Assembly: GCF_032917945.1 (NCBI RefSeq)
Contig: NZ_CP136624.1
Coordinates: 6,200,001-6,264,000, forward strand
DNA from: Bradyrhizobium sp. sBnM-33
Lineage (GTDB): Bacteria > Pseudomonadota > Alphaproteobacteria > Rhizobiales > Xanthobacteraceae
Reading direction: 5' to 3'
Length of the DNA: 64,000 bases
Shown here: one piece after another, positions 9,356 through 17,564 of the stretch
Numbering within the stretch: position 1 is the first letter of the stretch
Layout: each line of letters starts with the position of its first letter
The notes under the pieces: model-generated
Database searches by the model: none
What the model was told of the DNA's origin: nothing
What the model saw: the letters and a program-made list of their open reading frames with translations, nothing else
Program-made: the position numbers and the translations under genes

Positions 9356-10315
9356 ATGAGGAGGCGGGAGTTCATTCTCGGTCTTGCGATGCTCGCCAAC
9401 GTCGACGGCGCGATCGCTCAAGGCCGCGCGCGTCGTGTCGGGTTTCTCATTTCCGAGCCAGGTCAAGGTAGCTTTCTCGAAACCTCCCTCAGAGAGAAGG
9501 GGTGGATACTCGGCCAAAATCTCCAGATCGAGTCTCGAATAACTCGCGGCGATACCAATCTCTCACAGGCATATGCCCGGGAGCTGCTCGCTTTGCAGCC
9601 CGATCTTCTGTTCGTAGCGACCAACACCTCTATGGCCGCTCTGCATGCCGAACATTCTAACATCCCGACCGTCTTCGCGATGGTCAGCGATCCAGTCGGA
9701 ATGCGTTACGTCGAGAGCTTCTCAAGGCCCGGGGGCAACGTGACTGGTTTTACGCCATTTGAACCGTCCCTCGGCGGCAAATGGGTTGCGCTGATTAAGG
9801 AAGTGGCGCCAAACGTCGAGCACATAGGGATCGTATATAACCCTGAACCGGGCAACAATTCCTCAGCGTTTCGCAAATCAATTGATGAAGTCGCGAGCAA
9901 AGAAGGGATTGGCTCGATTGAAACACCGAGCGGCGATAGCTCCGACATTGATCGTCTTATTCGCTCTCTCAAGGATAAGCCGAATAGTGGACTCATTTTT
10001 CTGCCAGATGCGATCACTTCTGTGCGGCGTGTTCAGCTTACTGCGCTGGTTGCAGAGTGCAGTCTACCGGCGATCTACTCGCTTCGCATCTTCTGCGAGG
10101 CCGGCGGCCTAATGTCGTACGGGGTGAAAATCGAGAAGATTTTCGCAGGCGCAGCATCCTATGTTGATCGAATTTTGCGCGGTGCCAATCCTGCCGAACT
10201 GCCTGTTCAAGCCCCAACCGAATTTGAGTTGGTCGTGAACCAAAAAGCTGCACGGCAATTGGGCCTGCAACTGCCGCCCGCGTTGCTCGTTCACGCCGAC
10301 GAGGTGATCGAATAG
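9356..10315 (+). CDS. ABC-type substrate-binding protein, PF04392 family (array gene 7)
   Basis: 319 aa, the shortest member. Leader MRRREFILGLAMLANV with IAQG cleavage region. Landmarks: REKGWILGQNLQIESRI, RPGGNVTGFTPFE, GGLMSYGVKIEKIFAGA, AELPVQAPTEFELVVNQK, and HADEVIE at the end. AAGGTGGGC precedes ATG 9356. The segment between signal and first conserved block is shorter than in the others, which accounts for the length. Only about 100 bases separate it from array gene 6. Ligand unknown. Confidence 0.92.
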   Translation: MRRREFILGLAMLANVDGAIAQGRARRVGFLISEPGQGSFLETSLREKGWILGQNLQIESRITRGDTNLSQAYARELLALQPDLLFVATNTSMAALHAEHSNIPTVFAMVSDPVGMRYVESFSRPGGNVTGFTPFEPSLGGKWVALIKEVAPNVEHIGIVYNPEPGNNSSAFRKSIDEVASKEGIGSIETPSGDSSDIDRLIRSLKDKPNSGLIFLPDAITSVRRVQLTALVAECSLPAIYSLRIFCEAGGLMSYGVKIEKIFAGAASYVDRILRGANPAELPVQAPTEFELVVNQKAARQLGLQLPPALLVHADEVIE

Positions 10316-10332
10316 AGCTCTCTTGCTGCGAC

Positions 10333-10444
10333 GCATGAGTCCGGTCGTGGCCCTCAGCCGAAAAAAGCAATTGTCCTCTCCACGTCGGCTGTCAAAGGTA
10401 AACCAGAAACCAGTCGTGAAGATTTGGACTTCCGAGTCTGACCC
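10333..10444 (+). repeat. Array spacer element
   Basis: GCATGAGTCCG begins 18 bases after the stop of array gene 7, and box 2, GGACTTCCGAGTCTGACCC, starts 93 bases later at 10426. Spacing and order match the copies at 2432 and 3680. Confidence 0.6.
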
Positions 10445-10510
10445 GCAAGAGACGTTTGGCGCGGGAAAAGAGCGGTGGAGCGTCAAGCCGAACTGGTTAG
10501 AGCGGCGCAT

Positions 10511-11815
10511 TCACCGTTCCACTGCAAAGATGCGCCAGTCTCCGGGGACACCCTTGAGCGAATGATTGCCGCGGTCACCAAAACGTAGGCCGGAACCCGC
10601 TACCAGGTCCTTGACCGTGCCCGATACCAACACCTCGCTCGCGCCGGCGAGTGCCGCCACGCGCGCTCCGATGTGAACGGCGATGCCGCCGATATCATCG
10701 CCAATCACTTCGCACTCGCCGGTATGAAGCCCGGCGCGGACCTCAATGCCCAGCGGCCTGATTTCGTCGGCGATGGCGCAAGCGCAGCGCACGGCGCGTG
10801 CCGGACCGTCGAAAGTAGCAAGAACGCCGTCGCCGGTCGTCTTGATTTCGTGGCCGCGAAAACGTGAGAGGGCACGCCGTATCGCGGTGTGGTGAATGTC
10901 AAGGAGGTCGTGCCAGCGATGGTCGCCGAGCGCGGCCGCTTTCTCGGTTGAGCCGACGATGTCGGTGAATAGCACCGTGGCAAGCACGCGGTCGACGGCG
11001 ACGGGCGCACGCGAGCCAGTCAGAAACTCCTCGATCGCATCGGCGATGTCGTCGGCATTGTCGCCGACGAAGGGGAAGTGGTCGACCCCTGGGAACTCGA
11101 GATAGCGAGCGCCGGGAATATGCGTGGCGAGAAACCGGCCGCCCTCGACGCTGATGACCCTGTCGTTCGTCCGGTGGATGACGAGGGTCGGGACCCGGAT
11201 CGTCGAGACGATGTCGCTGACGTCAATCAGACGATTCATGCGCGCGTACGCGGCGGCGCCAGCAGGGCTATTGGACACTCGCTCGTTCTTGCCCCACCAG
11301 CGTTTGAACGCCGAGTCGTTCACGCGGGAAGGCGCAAACCTTCCCACGCTGCCGCCGCTGCCCCAGTCACGCTCGATATAGTCGAGAGACTGCCCCAGCT
11401 TCAACAGAGCAAATGTCGATGCCGGATAGGCGTTGCAGAGCACCAGCGCGCGGCAGCGACTGGGATAGGTCGCGGCGAATAGCGCCGACATCGTGCCGCC
11501 TTCAGAAATGCCGAGAAGCGCCGCCTGTTCCATGCCGGCGGCGTCCATGACCGCCCGCAGGTCGTCCATGCGCTGGTCTAGGCCCGGGAAGTCAGCGACC
11601 CGATCCGACAGGCCCGTGCCGCGCTTGTCGAACATCACCACCCGGGCGTAGCTCGCCAGGCGCAGCAGCCAACGACTCACCTCAGGTTCGTCCCACCAGT
11701 GCTCGACGTTGGTAAAGCCCGGCGGAGCGAAGACAACGTTGAGCGGACCCTCGCCGAAAACTTGATAAGCGATGTGAACGTCGCCGCTCTTGGCGTACCG
11801 GGTGTCTGGCTGCAT
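10511..11815 (-). CDS. Alpha/beta-hydrolase fused to class III adenylate/guanylate cyclase domain
   Basis: 434 aa in two domains. Residues about 1-270 form an alpha/beta-hydrolase: the nucleophile elbow GISEGG puts Ser104 in place, and TNDR and DHF supply likely Asp218 and His246. Residues about 275-434 form a class III nucleotidyl cyclase: FTDIVGST gives metal-binding Asp284 and TTGDG gives Asp328, with Lys325 as the usual purine-selecting lysine. The segment that normally carries the transition-state Asn reads GIAVHIGARV, with His where Asn is expected and the following Arg conserved. The architecture is that of mycobacterial Rv1900c. It runs against the array and is a paralogue of the broken gene at 14282. 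A cAMP or other cyclic-nucleotide product is inferred from the family. Confidence 0.88.
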   Translation of the reverse strand: MQPDTRYAKSGDVHIAYQVFGEGPLNVVFAPPGFTNVEHWWDEPEVSRWLLRLASYARVVMFDKRGTGLSDRVADFPGLDQRMDDLRAVMDAAGMEQAALLGISEGGTMSALFAATYPSRCRALVLCNAYPASTFALLKLGQSLDYIERDWGSGGSVGRFAPSRVNDSAFKRWWGKNERVSNSPAGAAAYARMNRLIDVSDIVSTIRVPTLVIHRTNDRVISVEGGRFLATHIPGARYLEFPGVDHFPFVGDNADDIADAIEEFLTGSRAPVAVDRVLATVLFTDIVGSTEKAAALGDHRWHDLLDIHHTAIRRALSRFRGHEIKTTGDGVLATFDGPARAVRCACAIADEIRPLGIEVRAGLHTGECEVIGDDIGGIAVHIGARVAALAGASEVLVSGTVKDLVAGSGLRFGDRGNHSLKGVPGDWRIFAVER

Positions 11816-12108
11816 TGACGACCCTCACGCTTGCTGGGACTTTCGGCCCGTGCCGGAATTATAGCAACAGCTTTGGTTGTCGGGAACGGCTCAATGTCCC
11901 CTATTTGCCAAATGCGAAGTGCCCTTGGCATTGAGCAAGGTCCGCTTTCACGGGCAATCCGGAAGACATTTGGTCTCACTGAGTTCTTCTCAGTTTGACC
12001 TAAAGCGGACAGTCGTGCTTGGAGCGCTGCAGGGTCCAATATTTGCTGTCCGTCTGCTCGCAAAGTGCTAGGGTTTGCTGTCGGTCGTGCGTGTCTCGCG
12101 GAGGCGCC

Positions 12109-13086
12109 ATGCGACGCCGGGAATTCGTCACATTTGTTGCGCGTGCGGTAGCGTTGTGGCCGGGCGTAGTGCTTGCGCAGCAAGCGACCGGTAGGGGGTG
12201 GCGTGTCGCATACCTTCATCCGGAAAGGCTGGATCATCCCGTGGTCCGTGCGCTATTTGACGTTTTCCGCGCGGAGATGCGGGAGCTTGGCTACATTGAG
12301 GACAAGAACCTAGTCGTCGATGCCAGAAATGCAGAGGGGAAAGCTGAAGTCTTACCTTCGCTGGTAAATGAGCTGATCGCGCGCAGCCCGGATGTTATTG
12401 TTGCTGTCGCAGCCTCGGCCATAGCCGCTGCCCAGCGCGCCACCTCGACCATTCCCATCGTAATGGCCCCTGCCACTGATCCGGTTCGCTCAGGCTTCAT
12501 CAAGAGCTTAGCTCATCCGGGAGGAAACATTACCGGTATGGCCACTATGTCTGGCGAGGCCATCGGCAAGTCGGTTGAACTCCTCCACACGATCCTGCCG
12601 TCCGCCAAACGTGTTGCGGTGCTCATGTCGACCAATCCGACCCATCCGCAGGAATACGAACTGGTGGAAATTGCCGCAAAAACTTTGGACCTTGCGGTCG
12701 TTCGAGTGAAGGCTCCGACGCCTGGCGATCTCGAGGAGGCATTTGACAGGATGAGGCAGGAAAACTGCGACGCTCTGTTTGTCCTAGCCGATCCCACCCG
12801 GCCGAAGATTGTTTCGTTGGCCGCCAAAACAAAAATACCGGCGATTTATCAACTCAGCACTTTTGTTGTTTTGGGCGGACTGGCGAGCTACGGCCCTGAT
12901 CTAAAGCCGGTCTATCGCAAGGTGGCGCATTACGTCGACAAAATCTTTAAAGGAGCCAGCCCGGCTGAACTTCCCGTCGAGCAGCCGGTCGCTTTCGAAT
13001 TTGCTCTAAATCTCACAACGGCCGCGGCGCTTGGCCTAACCATTCCCGACAACCTTATGGCTCGAGCTGACAAGGTGATCGAGTGA
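12109..13086 (+). CDS. ABC-type substrate-binding protein, PF04392 family (array gene 8)
   Basis: 325 aa. Leader MRRREFVTFVARAVALW with VLAQQ cleavage. Landmarks: MRELGYIEDKNLVVDARN, HPGGNITGMATMSGEA, GGLASYGPDLKPVYRKVA and AELPVEQPVAFEFALNL, ending LMARADKVIE. I start at ATG 12109 because GCGGAGGCGCC lies directly upstream; a reading from 12019 would add a Cys-rich tail before the signal. It follows the divergent cyclase gene, and the 293 bases between them hold a TGACCTAAAGCGGAC motif seen in other spacers. Ligand unknown. Confidence 0.92.
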   Translation: MRRREFVTFVARAVALWPGVVLAQQATGRGWRVAYLHPERLDHPVVRALFDVFRAEMRELGYIEDKNLVVDARNAEGKAEVLPSLVNELIARSPDVIVAVAASAIAAAQRATSTIPIVMAPATDPVRSGFIKSLAHPGGNITGMATMSGEAIGKSVELLHTILPSAKRVAVLMSTNPTHPQEYELVEIAAKTLDLAVVRVKAPTPGDLEEAFDRMRQENCDALFVLADPTRPKIVSLAAKTKIPAIYQLSTFVVLGGLASYGPDLKPVYRKVAHYVDKIFKGASPAELPVEQPVAFEFALNLTTAAALGLTIPDNLMARADKVIE

Positions 13087-13185
13087 AATTGAGCAACTTT
13101 CGTTATTGGCACTCGTGAAACACGCGGGGCGGTCCGGGCTGCTATAGATTAGCAATTGCGCAGTCATCTTTTGCGGGTGAGTCAC

Positions 13186-14160
13186 ATGAGGCGGCGCGAG
13201 TTCATAACGCTCATCGGGGTTACGGCGACGTGGCCGATTGCAGCGCGCGCGCAGCAATCCGGTAAAGTCTGGCGGATTGGCTCCGTCTCATCTTCCGAAG
13301 TGGCAGATCAGCTGCTACATGCCCTCACACAGAAGCTCGACGTTCTTGGTTATATTCAAGGGAAGAACATTGTCGTAAGCAGTTTGACTGTGCCGCCGCA
13401 GCCGAAGGCAATCGAGGGCGCTATAACTAGGCTGATTCCCGACATCGATATCCTGGTTGTATGGGGTACGATTGGTGGAGCAGCAGCAAAGCGTATAACC
13501 TCTACCATTCCCACCGTATTTCTGTCAGTCGGCGCTCCCGTCGACATTGGATTGGTTCAAAGTCTCGCTCACCCCGGCGGCAACCTGACGGGGGTTACGT
13601 TTGAGGCGGCGACCGATACCTACGCCAAGCGACTACAGATGCTGAAGGAGATCGTACCAACTCTCGAACGAGTCGCTGTTCTAGGCGCGCATGGTGATCC
13701 GAATGTTTCGTTCGCCATAATATCGCTGGAGAAGGCCGCCCCTGCGATGAATGTCGGATTGATGCCTGTTTATGTCGAGTCCGGAAATGATCTACCCACC
13801 GCATTCGATCAAATGCGGCGAAATCGCATCGGCGGCTTGATCGTGGTTGCGGGCGGACTCACGTTTGTAAATTCAAAATTGATTGCCGAGCTCTCCCTTG
13901 CCCATCGCCTGCCGTCTTGCCACGGGTTTAGGGAATCGATTGTGGCAGGAGGCCTTGTCAGCTTGGGACCGGATCTTTTTGCGATAGCGAGGCAAGGCGC
14001 GGTCTATCTTGATAAGATTATTCGCGGGGCCAAGCCCGCCGACCTCCCGGTCGAACAACCAGATCGATACGAGATTTACATCAACCTCAAAACTGCCAGA
14101 ACATTGGGTCTCGAAGTCCCAGCGCCTCTTCTTGCCCGCGCTGAGGCAGTGATTGAATAG
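13186..14160 (+). CDS. ABC-type substrate-binding protein, PF04392 family (array gene 9)
   Basis: 324 aa and the last member. Leader MRRREFITLIGVTATW with ARAQQ cleavage. Landmarks: LDVLGYIQGKNIVVSSL, HPGGNLTGVTFEAATD, GGLVSLGPDLFAIARQGA and ADLPVEQPDRYEIYINLK, ending LLARAEAVIE. GGGTGAGTCAC precedes ATG 13186. Its spacer begins GCATGAGCCCG 20 bases after the stop, a one-base variant of box 1 without a recognisable box 2. It is separated by about 120 bases from the broken hydrolase behind it. Ligand unknown. Confidence 0.92.
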   Translation: MRRREFITLIGVTATWPIAARAQQSGKVWRIGSVSSSEVADQLLHALTQKLDVLGYIQGKNIVVSSLTVPPQPKAIEGAITRLIPDIDILVVWGTIGGAAAKRITSTIPTVFLSVGAPVDIGLVQSLAHPGGNLTGVTFEAATDTYAKRLQMLKEIVPTLERVAVLGAHGDPNVSFAIISLEKAAPAMNVGLMPVYVESGNDLPTAFDQMRRNRIGGLIVVAGGLTFVNSKLIAELSLAHRLPSCHGFRESIVAGGLVSLGPDLFAIARQGAVYLDKIIRGAKPADLPVEQPDRYEIYINLKTARTLGLEVPAPLLARAEAVIE

Positions 14161-14281
14161 CTCTGCTCTTTGCTGCAGGGCATGAGCCCGCTCCTGACCC
14201 GGAACGGACCTCGCAGTATGCCGGCGGATGTGCTACTTGACATTAATCATAGAACACACTCCGCGGAGGTCCGCCGACCCA

Positions 14282-14700
14282 ATGAGTGATTTGGAACAGT
14301 TGCCTCCCACACGTTATGCGGTCAGCGGCGAGGTCAACCTCGCGTACCAAGCAGTCGGCGACGGACCCATCGATCTCATTATGATCCCGGAATAGTCTCG
14401 CATATCGAGTTCCTGCATGAAATGCCCGGCTATACCGCTTTCCTCCATCGACTTTCAAAATTCGCCCGTGTGATCACGTTTGATAAAAGGGGTCAGGGAC
14501 TGTCCGACAGGATATCTGGTGCGCCATCGCTGGAGCAGCGAATGGACGATGTCCGCGCAGTTATGGACGATATTGGCTCTCGGCGAGCAGTACTGCTGGG
14601 ATTTTCCGAAGGCTGCGCGATGAGCGCAACGTTTGCGGCTTCATATCCAGAGCGCGTGTCGCACCTTATCCTGTTCGGGGGAATGACCCATCATGCCTGT
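14282..14700 (+). pseudogene. Broken alpha/beta-hydrolase (cyclase-fusion paralogue)
   Basis: From ATG 14282 the frame reads MSDLEQLPPTRYAVSGEV and stops after about 37 codons at IMIPE. It resumes one frame over at about 14396 with VSHIEFLHEMPGYTAFLHRL and FDKRGQGLSDR. This matches the N-terminus of the fusion protein at 10511-11815, including the elbow GFSEGC and the block QRMDDVRAVMDD. Homology ends near LILFGGM at about 14690. The rest of the hydrolase and the whole cyclase domain are missing, so it is frameshifted and truncated. Confidence 0.85.
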
Positions 14701-14738
14701 CAAGCAGAACCAATCGACCAGCACGGCGGCTGGTGCGC

Positions 14739-14897
14739 TTACTGCAATACCTCATATTCGAACGCGACGCCCGCGGGATCGCGCTTTAACCAATCGCACA
14801 GAGTGGCGGTAACGCCCTCCGCGTCCTGCTCATGTGCGAAGTACTCGGTGTTGAAGGCGACGGTCGCGCCCATCGAGATGTTTGCCCGCGTCCTCAT
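14739..14897 (-). CDS. Small hypothetical protein with DPxGVAFEYEV motif
   Basis: 52 aa (MRTRANISMGATVAFNTEYF to the C-terminus KRDPAGVAFEYEVLQ). The start is supported by an excellent GAGGAGGTG ribosome binding site 4 bases before ATG 14897. Its C-terminus resembles the 56-aa protein at 24422, which has NDPEGVAFEYEVMG. No function is known to me. It lies just past the end of the broken hydrolase, on the opposite strand, and may mark the junction where that gene was cut. Confidence 0.7.
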   Translation of the reverse strand: MRTRANISMGATVAFNTEYFAHEQDAEGVTATLCDWLKRDPAGVAFEYEVLQ

Positions 14898-15020
14898 TGG
14901 ACACCTCCTCGAGTATGTCAGCTCTACCTCTCGTTGCGACGACATGAATATCACACCAGTGCTTGCTTGACCGAGAATCGCAACTCAGATTCGATGCAGC
15001 TTTCCGCACGGGGGACGGCC

Positions 15021-15158
15021 GTGTCAGACCCTTTCGCCGACTTCATGACTGGGCAACTCTCGGAACGTCATGCCGCGGAGGATCGTCGGGTTTTCCGCTT
15101 TGTGTACGTCGGCCTCGCCGGGCTTGTTGCTTTGGCTTTTGCCAATCTGTTTATCTGA
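15021..15158 (+). CDS. Small single-pass membrane protein (hypothetical)
   Basis: 45 aa from GTG 15021, or 54 aa from ATG 14994. A polar, charged N-terminal half (SDPFADFMTGQLSERHAAED) is followed by one hydrophobic segment at the C-terminus (FVYVGLAGLVALAFANLFI). GGGGGACGG lies upstream of the GTG. This looks like a tail-anchored inner-membrane peptide; no family recognised. Confidence 0.4.
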   Translation: MSDPFADFMTGQLSERHAAEDRRVFRFVYVGLAGLVALAFANLFI

Positions 15159-15369
15159 CTACGTCGGGCACGGCGGCCATCGGCCTGCCGCACGCCGGGC
15201 ACGCCCTCCGGATCGGGTGAAGCGCCGTCATTTGGAATTTCCCCTGCCGTCGCAGCTTAGTGCCGCGATGGCGGCGAACAGCCTCCGCACATCCATCGCG
15301 GGAGATCGGCGAGTCATTAGCGGATATGCAAAGCCTGATGCCCAAGGTCCGCTCCTCCCTGCACTCGTC

Positions 15370-15795
15370 TCATCGCTCCTCATCAGGATGAACCCACTTG
15401 TACGGAGTGATCTCGCGTTGCTCGGTCAACTTGATCATGCGCACAGGCGGCTTGTAGCGGCGCGTGCCGCAAGACCGACATCGGAAGGACGGCTCTAGCT
15501 TCCAGATCGGCGTATCACGCGCCCTGCGGATTGCATCAAGCGGCAGGCTCGCCCTTGTCTTGCATCGGCAGCATTCGATTTCCAGCCAGCCGTAACCACC
15601 TTTCAGGCATTGGCCAATTGTTGGAGACGGCTGGGCCGGACCGCCATAGCCTTCCATGCGCACCGACCATGCTTCTGCCTCGGCACGATCAGCGGCACCG
15701 GCGGCCTTCTTAGCGTTTTGGCGGGCTGTCCGGGCGCGCATATCCGCGCCCATGATCCGGCCGCCCCAAATAACTTCACGTTTCTTCGTGCTCAT
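15370..15795 (-). CDS. Hypothetical protein with C-terminal zinc ribbon
   Basis: 141 aa. The N-terminal third is basic and Ala-rich (RARTARQNAKKAAGAADRA) and probably helical. The C-terminal part holds two CxxC pairs, CCRCK near residue 75 and CRSC near 107, separated by about 30 residues, which would make one zinc ribbon. It overlaps the end of the upstream small gene by 20 bases, suggesting co-translation. I do not recognise a named family; nucleic-acid binding is only a guess from the ribbon. Confidence 0.65.
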   Translation of the reverse strand: MSTKKREVIWGGRIMGADMRARTARQNAKKAAGAADRAEAEAWSVRMEGYGGPAQPSPTIGQCLKGGYGWLEIECCRCKTRASLPLDAIRRARDTPIWKLEPSFRCRSCGTRRYKPPVRMIKLTEQREITPYKWVHPDEER

Positions 15796-15979
15796 GGGTG
15801 GCCATTACAGCGGCATCAAAGCCCCTGAGCAATCCACGAGACCTAGCTGCTAATCGGGCCTGTGCCGCTTTAACTTGGTCAAGCGCTCTCTTGCGTCCGG
15901 CCGGGGCGGCCGCTGGCGGTAGATTGCCTGCGCCTCGGGACCGACCTCGCCAGCGGTAAATTAGGAGGGCGCACAACAT
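15776..15979 (-). CDS. Small basic hypothetical protein
   Basis: 67 aa from ATG 15979: MLCALLIYRWRGRSRGAG, then an Ala/Arg-rich region ending AVMATHEHEET. Its last 20 bases overlap the start of the zinc-ribbon gene downstream. No clear ribosome binding site and no recognised family, so this may be a chance open frame in GC-rich DNA. Confidence 0.35.
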   Translation of the reverse strand: MLCALLIYRWRGRSRGAGNLPPAAAPAGRKRALDQVKAAQARLAARSRGLLRGFDAAVMATHEHEET

Positions 15980-16055
15980 CAGACCGGTGTTGCCTTTCGG
16001 TAACCCGCTCTCTGCTCTCAAAGCGATAAGCTGAGTCGTTTTGGGAGACAGGCAT

Positions 16056-16253
16056 ATGGATGTGTATTTGAACACCAGACGTGATCTGCTCGTTGTGAAG
16101 AAGGGATTTCCGATACCGCCTATTGCGCCGCCGGGAAAATGGCGCAAGAGCAAGAAACGGGTTGTCAAAGTTAGCGAGGAGATTAGGTCAGCGCTTCAGG
16201 CGCAGGGCTACTACATGCGCAAGCTGAGAGACCTGCATACTGATCGAGACTAG
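16056..16253 (+). CDS. Small hypothetical protein
   Basis: 65 aa, basic (MDVYLNTRRDLLVVKKGFPI, then PPGKWRKSKKRVVKVSEEIR). GGGAGA lies 7 bases ahead of ATG 16056, which I prefer over the TTG 15 bases earlier. It ends 32 bases before the interrupted SRAP gene. No known domain; the basic core would suit nucleic-acid binding, which is inference only. Confidence 0.6.
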   Translation: MDVYLNTRRDLLVVKKGFPIPPIAPPGKWRKSKKRVVKVSEEIRSALQAQGYYMRKLRDLHTDRD

Positions 16254-16317
16254 TGGGAAACATCTATCGCAGCAGCCCTCCAGAAATGTGCAATCTCTTG
16301 TCTGATTGCGGTTGCTG

Positions 16318-16529
16318 GCACAAGGGTTCAGCTCGTTACCGACAGCCTGCGAGGCTCGCTCTTGTCTACGAGGTCGACGTTTGCCGCCTCACGATGGTAG
16401 TCCGAAGATCGGGAGCTGCTATCTATTAGCGCGTGCTGCAGGCACAGAGGTTGCAGCGCAGTCACCCCGACCTCGTCCTCGCAGGACGTCGTTCCGCCTT
16501 TTCGGCGGATCCGCTGAATTGCTAATCGA
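16318..16529 (-). ncRNA. Candidate bridge/seeker RNA region of the IS1111-type element
   Basis: The roughly 210-base non-coding segment downstream of the transposase is where IS1111-group elements encode their target-choosing RNA (established for the group). It contains compact hairpins: TCCGCC/GGCGGA at 16493-16509 and GTCCT/AGGAC near 16475-16490. I could not identify guide loops matching the SRAP target by eye, so the RNA limits are unknown. Confidence 0.4.
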
Positions 16530-17564
16530 TCATGCGGTCGCCTCCTCGCGGGTCCATCGGAACTCGCTTCCATCTGCCCAGATCCGATGCATCACGATCG
16601 CTAATTTTCGCGCGACCGCCACGACTGCTCGGCGAAGACCGCGTCGCTTGGCCACCCTTACACCCCAGGCTTTCAATGCAGACCAACGCTGGGTGCGGGT
16701 TAGAAGTGCAAGCGCTGCCTGATAAAGTATGGTCCTGAGCATCACATCGCCGCACCTCGAAATAGCGCCATTCCGATCGGTTTCGCCAGATGCGTATTTG
16801 CGTGGCGTAAGGCCAAGATGCGCGCCAACATCGCGGGAGCGTTGAAAGCGATCCGGGTCATCAATAGTTGTTAGAAAAGTGATTGCCGTCAGTGCGCCTA
16901 CGCCTGGTATCGTCATGAGCCGCTGGCATGTTGGCTCGCGGCGTACTATTTCAAGTACCATCTTGTGTAGGACGCCGTACTGTTCACGCAGCGCGGCTCG
17001 AGCCACAAGCATTGGGCGCAGCATCGCCGCGAGTCGTGGATGGCCATCTGTGAGTTCATTCGTTTGCTGCTCAAACGTTACTTGAGATATACGACCAGAC
17101 AGCTTTAAGCCGAAGACGCGTAAGACGCCCCGAATTTCATTCTCGATATCGATCTGCTTAATCAAAAGCGTCTTGCGATTATTGAGAAGCATTCGTAGCT
17201 CCTGGCTCACGTCACCCTTGATATGAACAACGGTGTACCAGCCGACCCGCATTACCTGCGCAATAGCGCGAGCGTCGTTTCGATCGGTCTTAATCGGCAT
17301 CGTCCTAGTCACGCCGCGCAGTCTTCGGGGATCGATGCAGACTGCGTGTAAGCCGGCAGCACGCAGTTCGCCGTACAGCCAACGAGCGAGACCACCAATC
17401 TCAATCCCGACCTTGGCAAGGGGCAATCCGCTTTCGTTGAGCCAGGCAACAATAGCCTCCGGTTCCGAAAATGTTTTGCCCTCGCGAATGACGACGCCAT
17501 TCTCGTCCACAACACAGATAGCCGTCTCCTTTAGCGAAACATCCAGACCGACATAGTGCTTCAT
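16530..17564 (-). CDS. IS110-family transposase
   Basis: 344 aa, intact. The N-terminal RuvC-like DEDD domain starts [20 protein letters not shown] (first catalytic Asp at residue 8), with IEIGG and then [14 protein letters not shown] carrying the later acidic residues near 95. The C-terminal transposase_20 domain has [15 protein letters not shown] near residue 220 and [13 protein letters not shown], with the serine-containing GAISRCGD typical of the family. It is the only gene of the element. No frameshift, so the element may be mobile. Confidence 0.92.
   Translation of the reverse strand: MKHYVGLDVSLKETAICVVDENGVVIREGKTFSEPEAIVAWLNESGLPLAKVGIEIGGLARWLYGELRAAGLHAVCIDPRRLRGVTRTMPIKTDRNDARAIAQVMRVGWYTVVHIKGDVSQELRMLLNNRKTLLIKQIDIENEIRGVLRVFGLKLSGRISQVTFEQQTNELTDGHPRLAAMLRPMLVARAALREQYGVLHKMVLEIVRREPTCQRLMTIPGVGALTAITFLTTIDDPDRFQRSRDVGAHLGLTPRKYASGETDRNGAISRCGDVMLRTILYQAALALLTRTQRWSALKAWGVRVAKRRGLRRAVVAVARKLAIVMHRIWADGSEFRWTREEATA

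Noticed and set aside
14739..14970. Plus-strand continuation of the broken hydrolase to 14970
   Set aside because: After about 14690 the translation loses all similarity to the hydrolase, while the opposite strand has a small gene with a very strong ribosome binding site.
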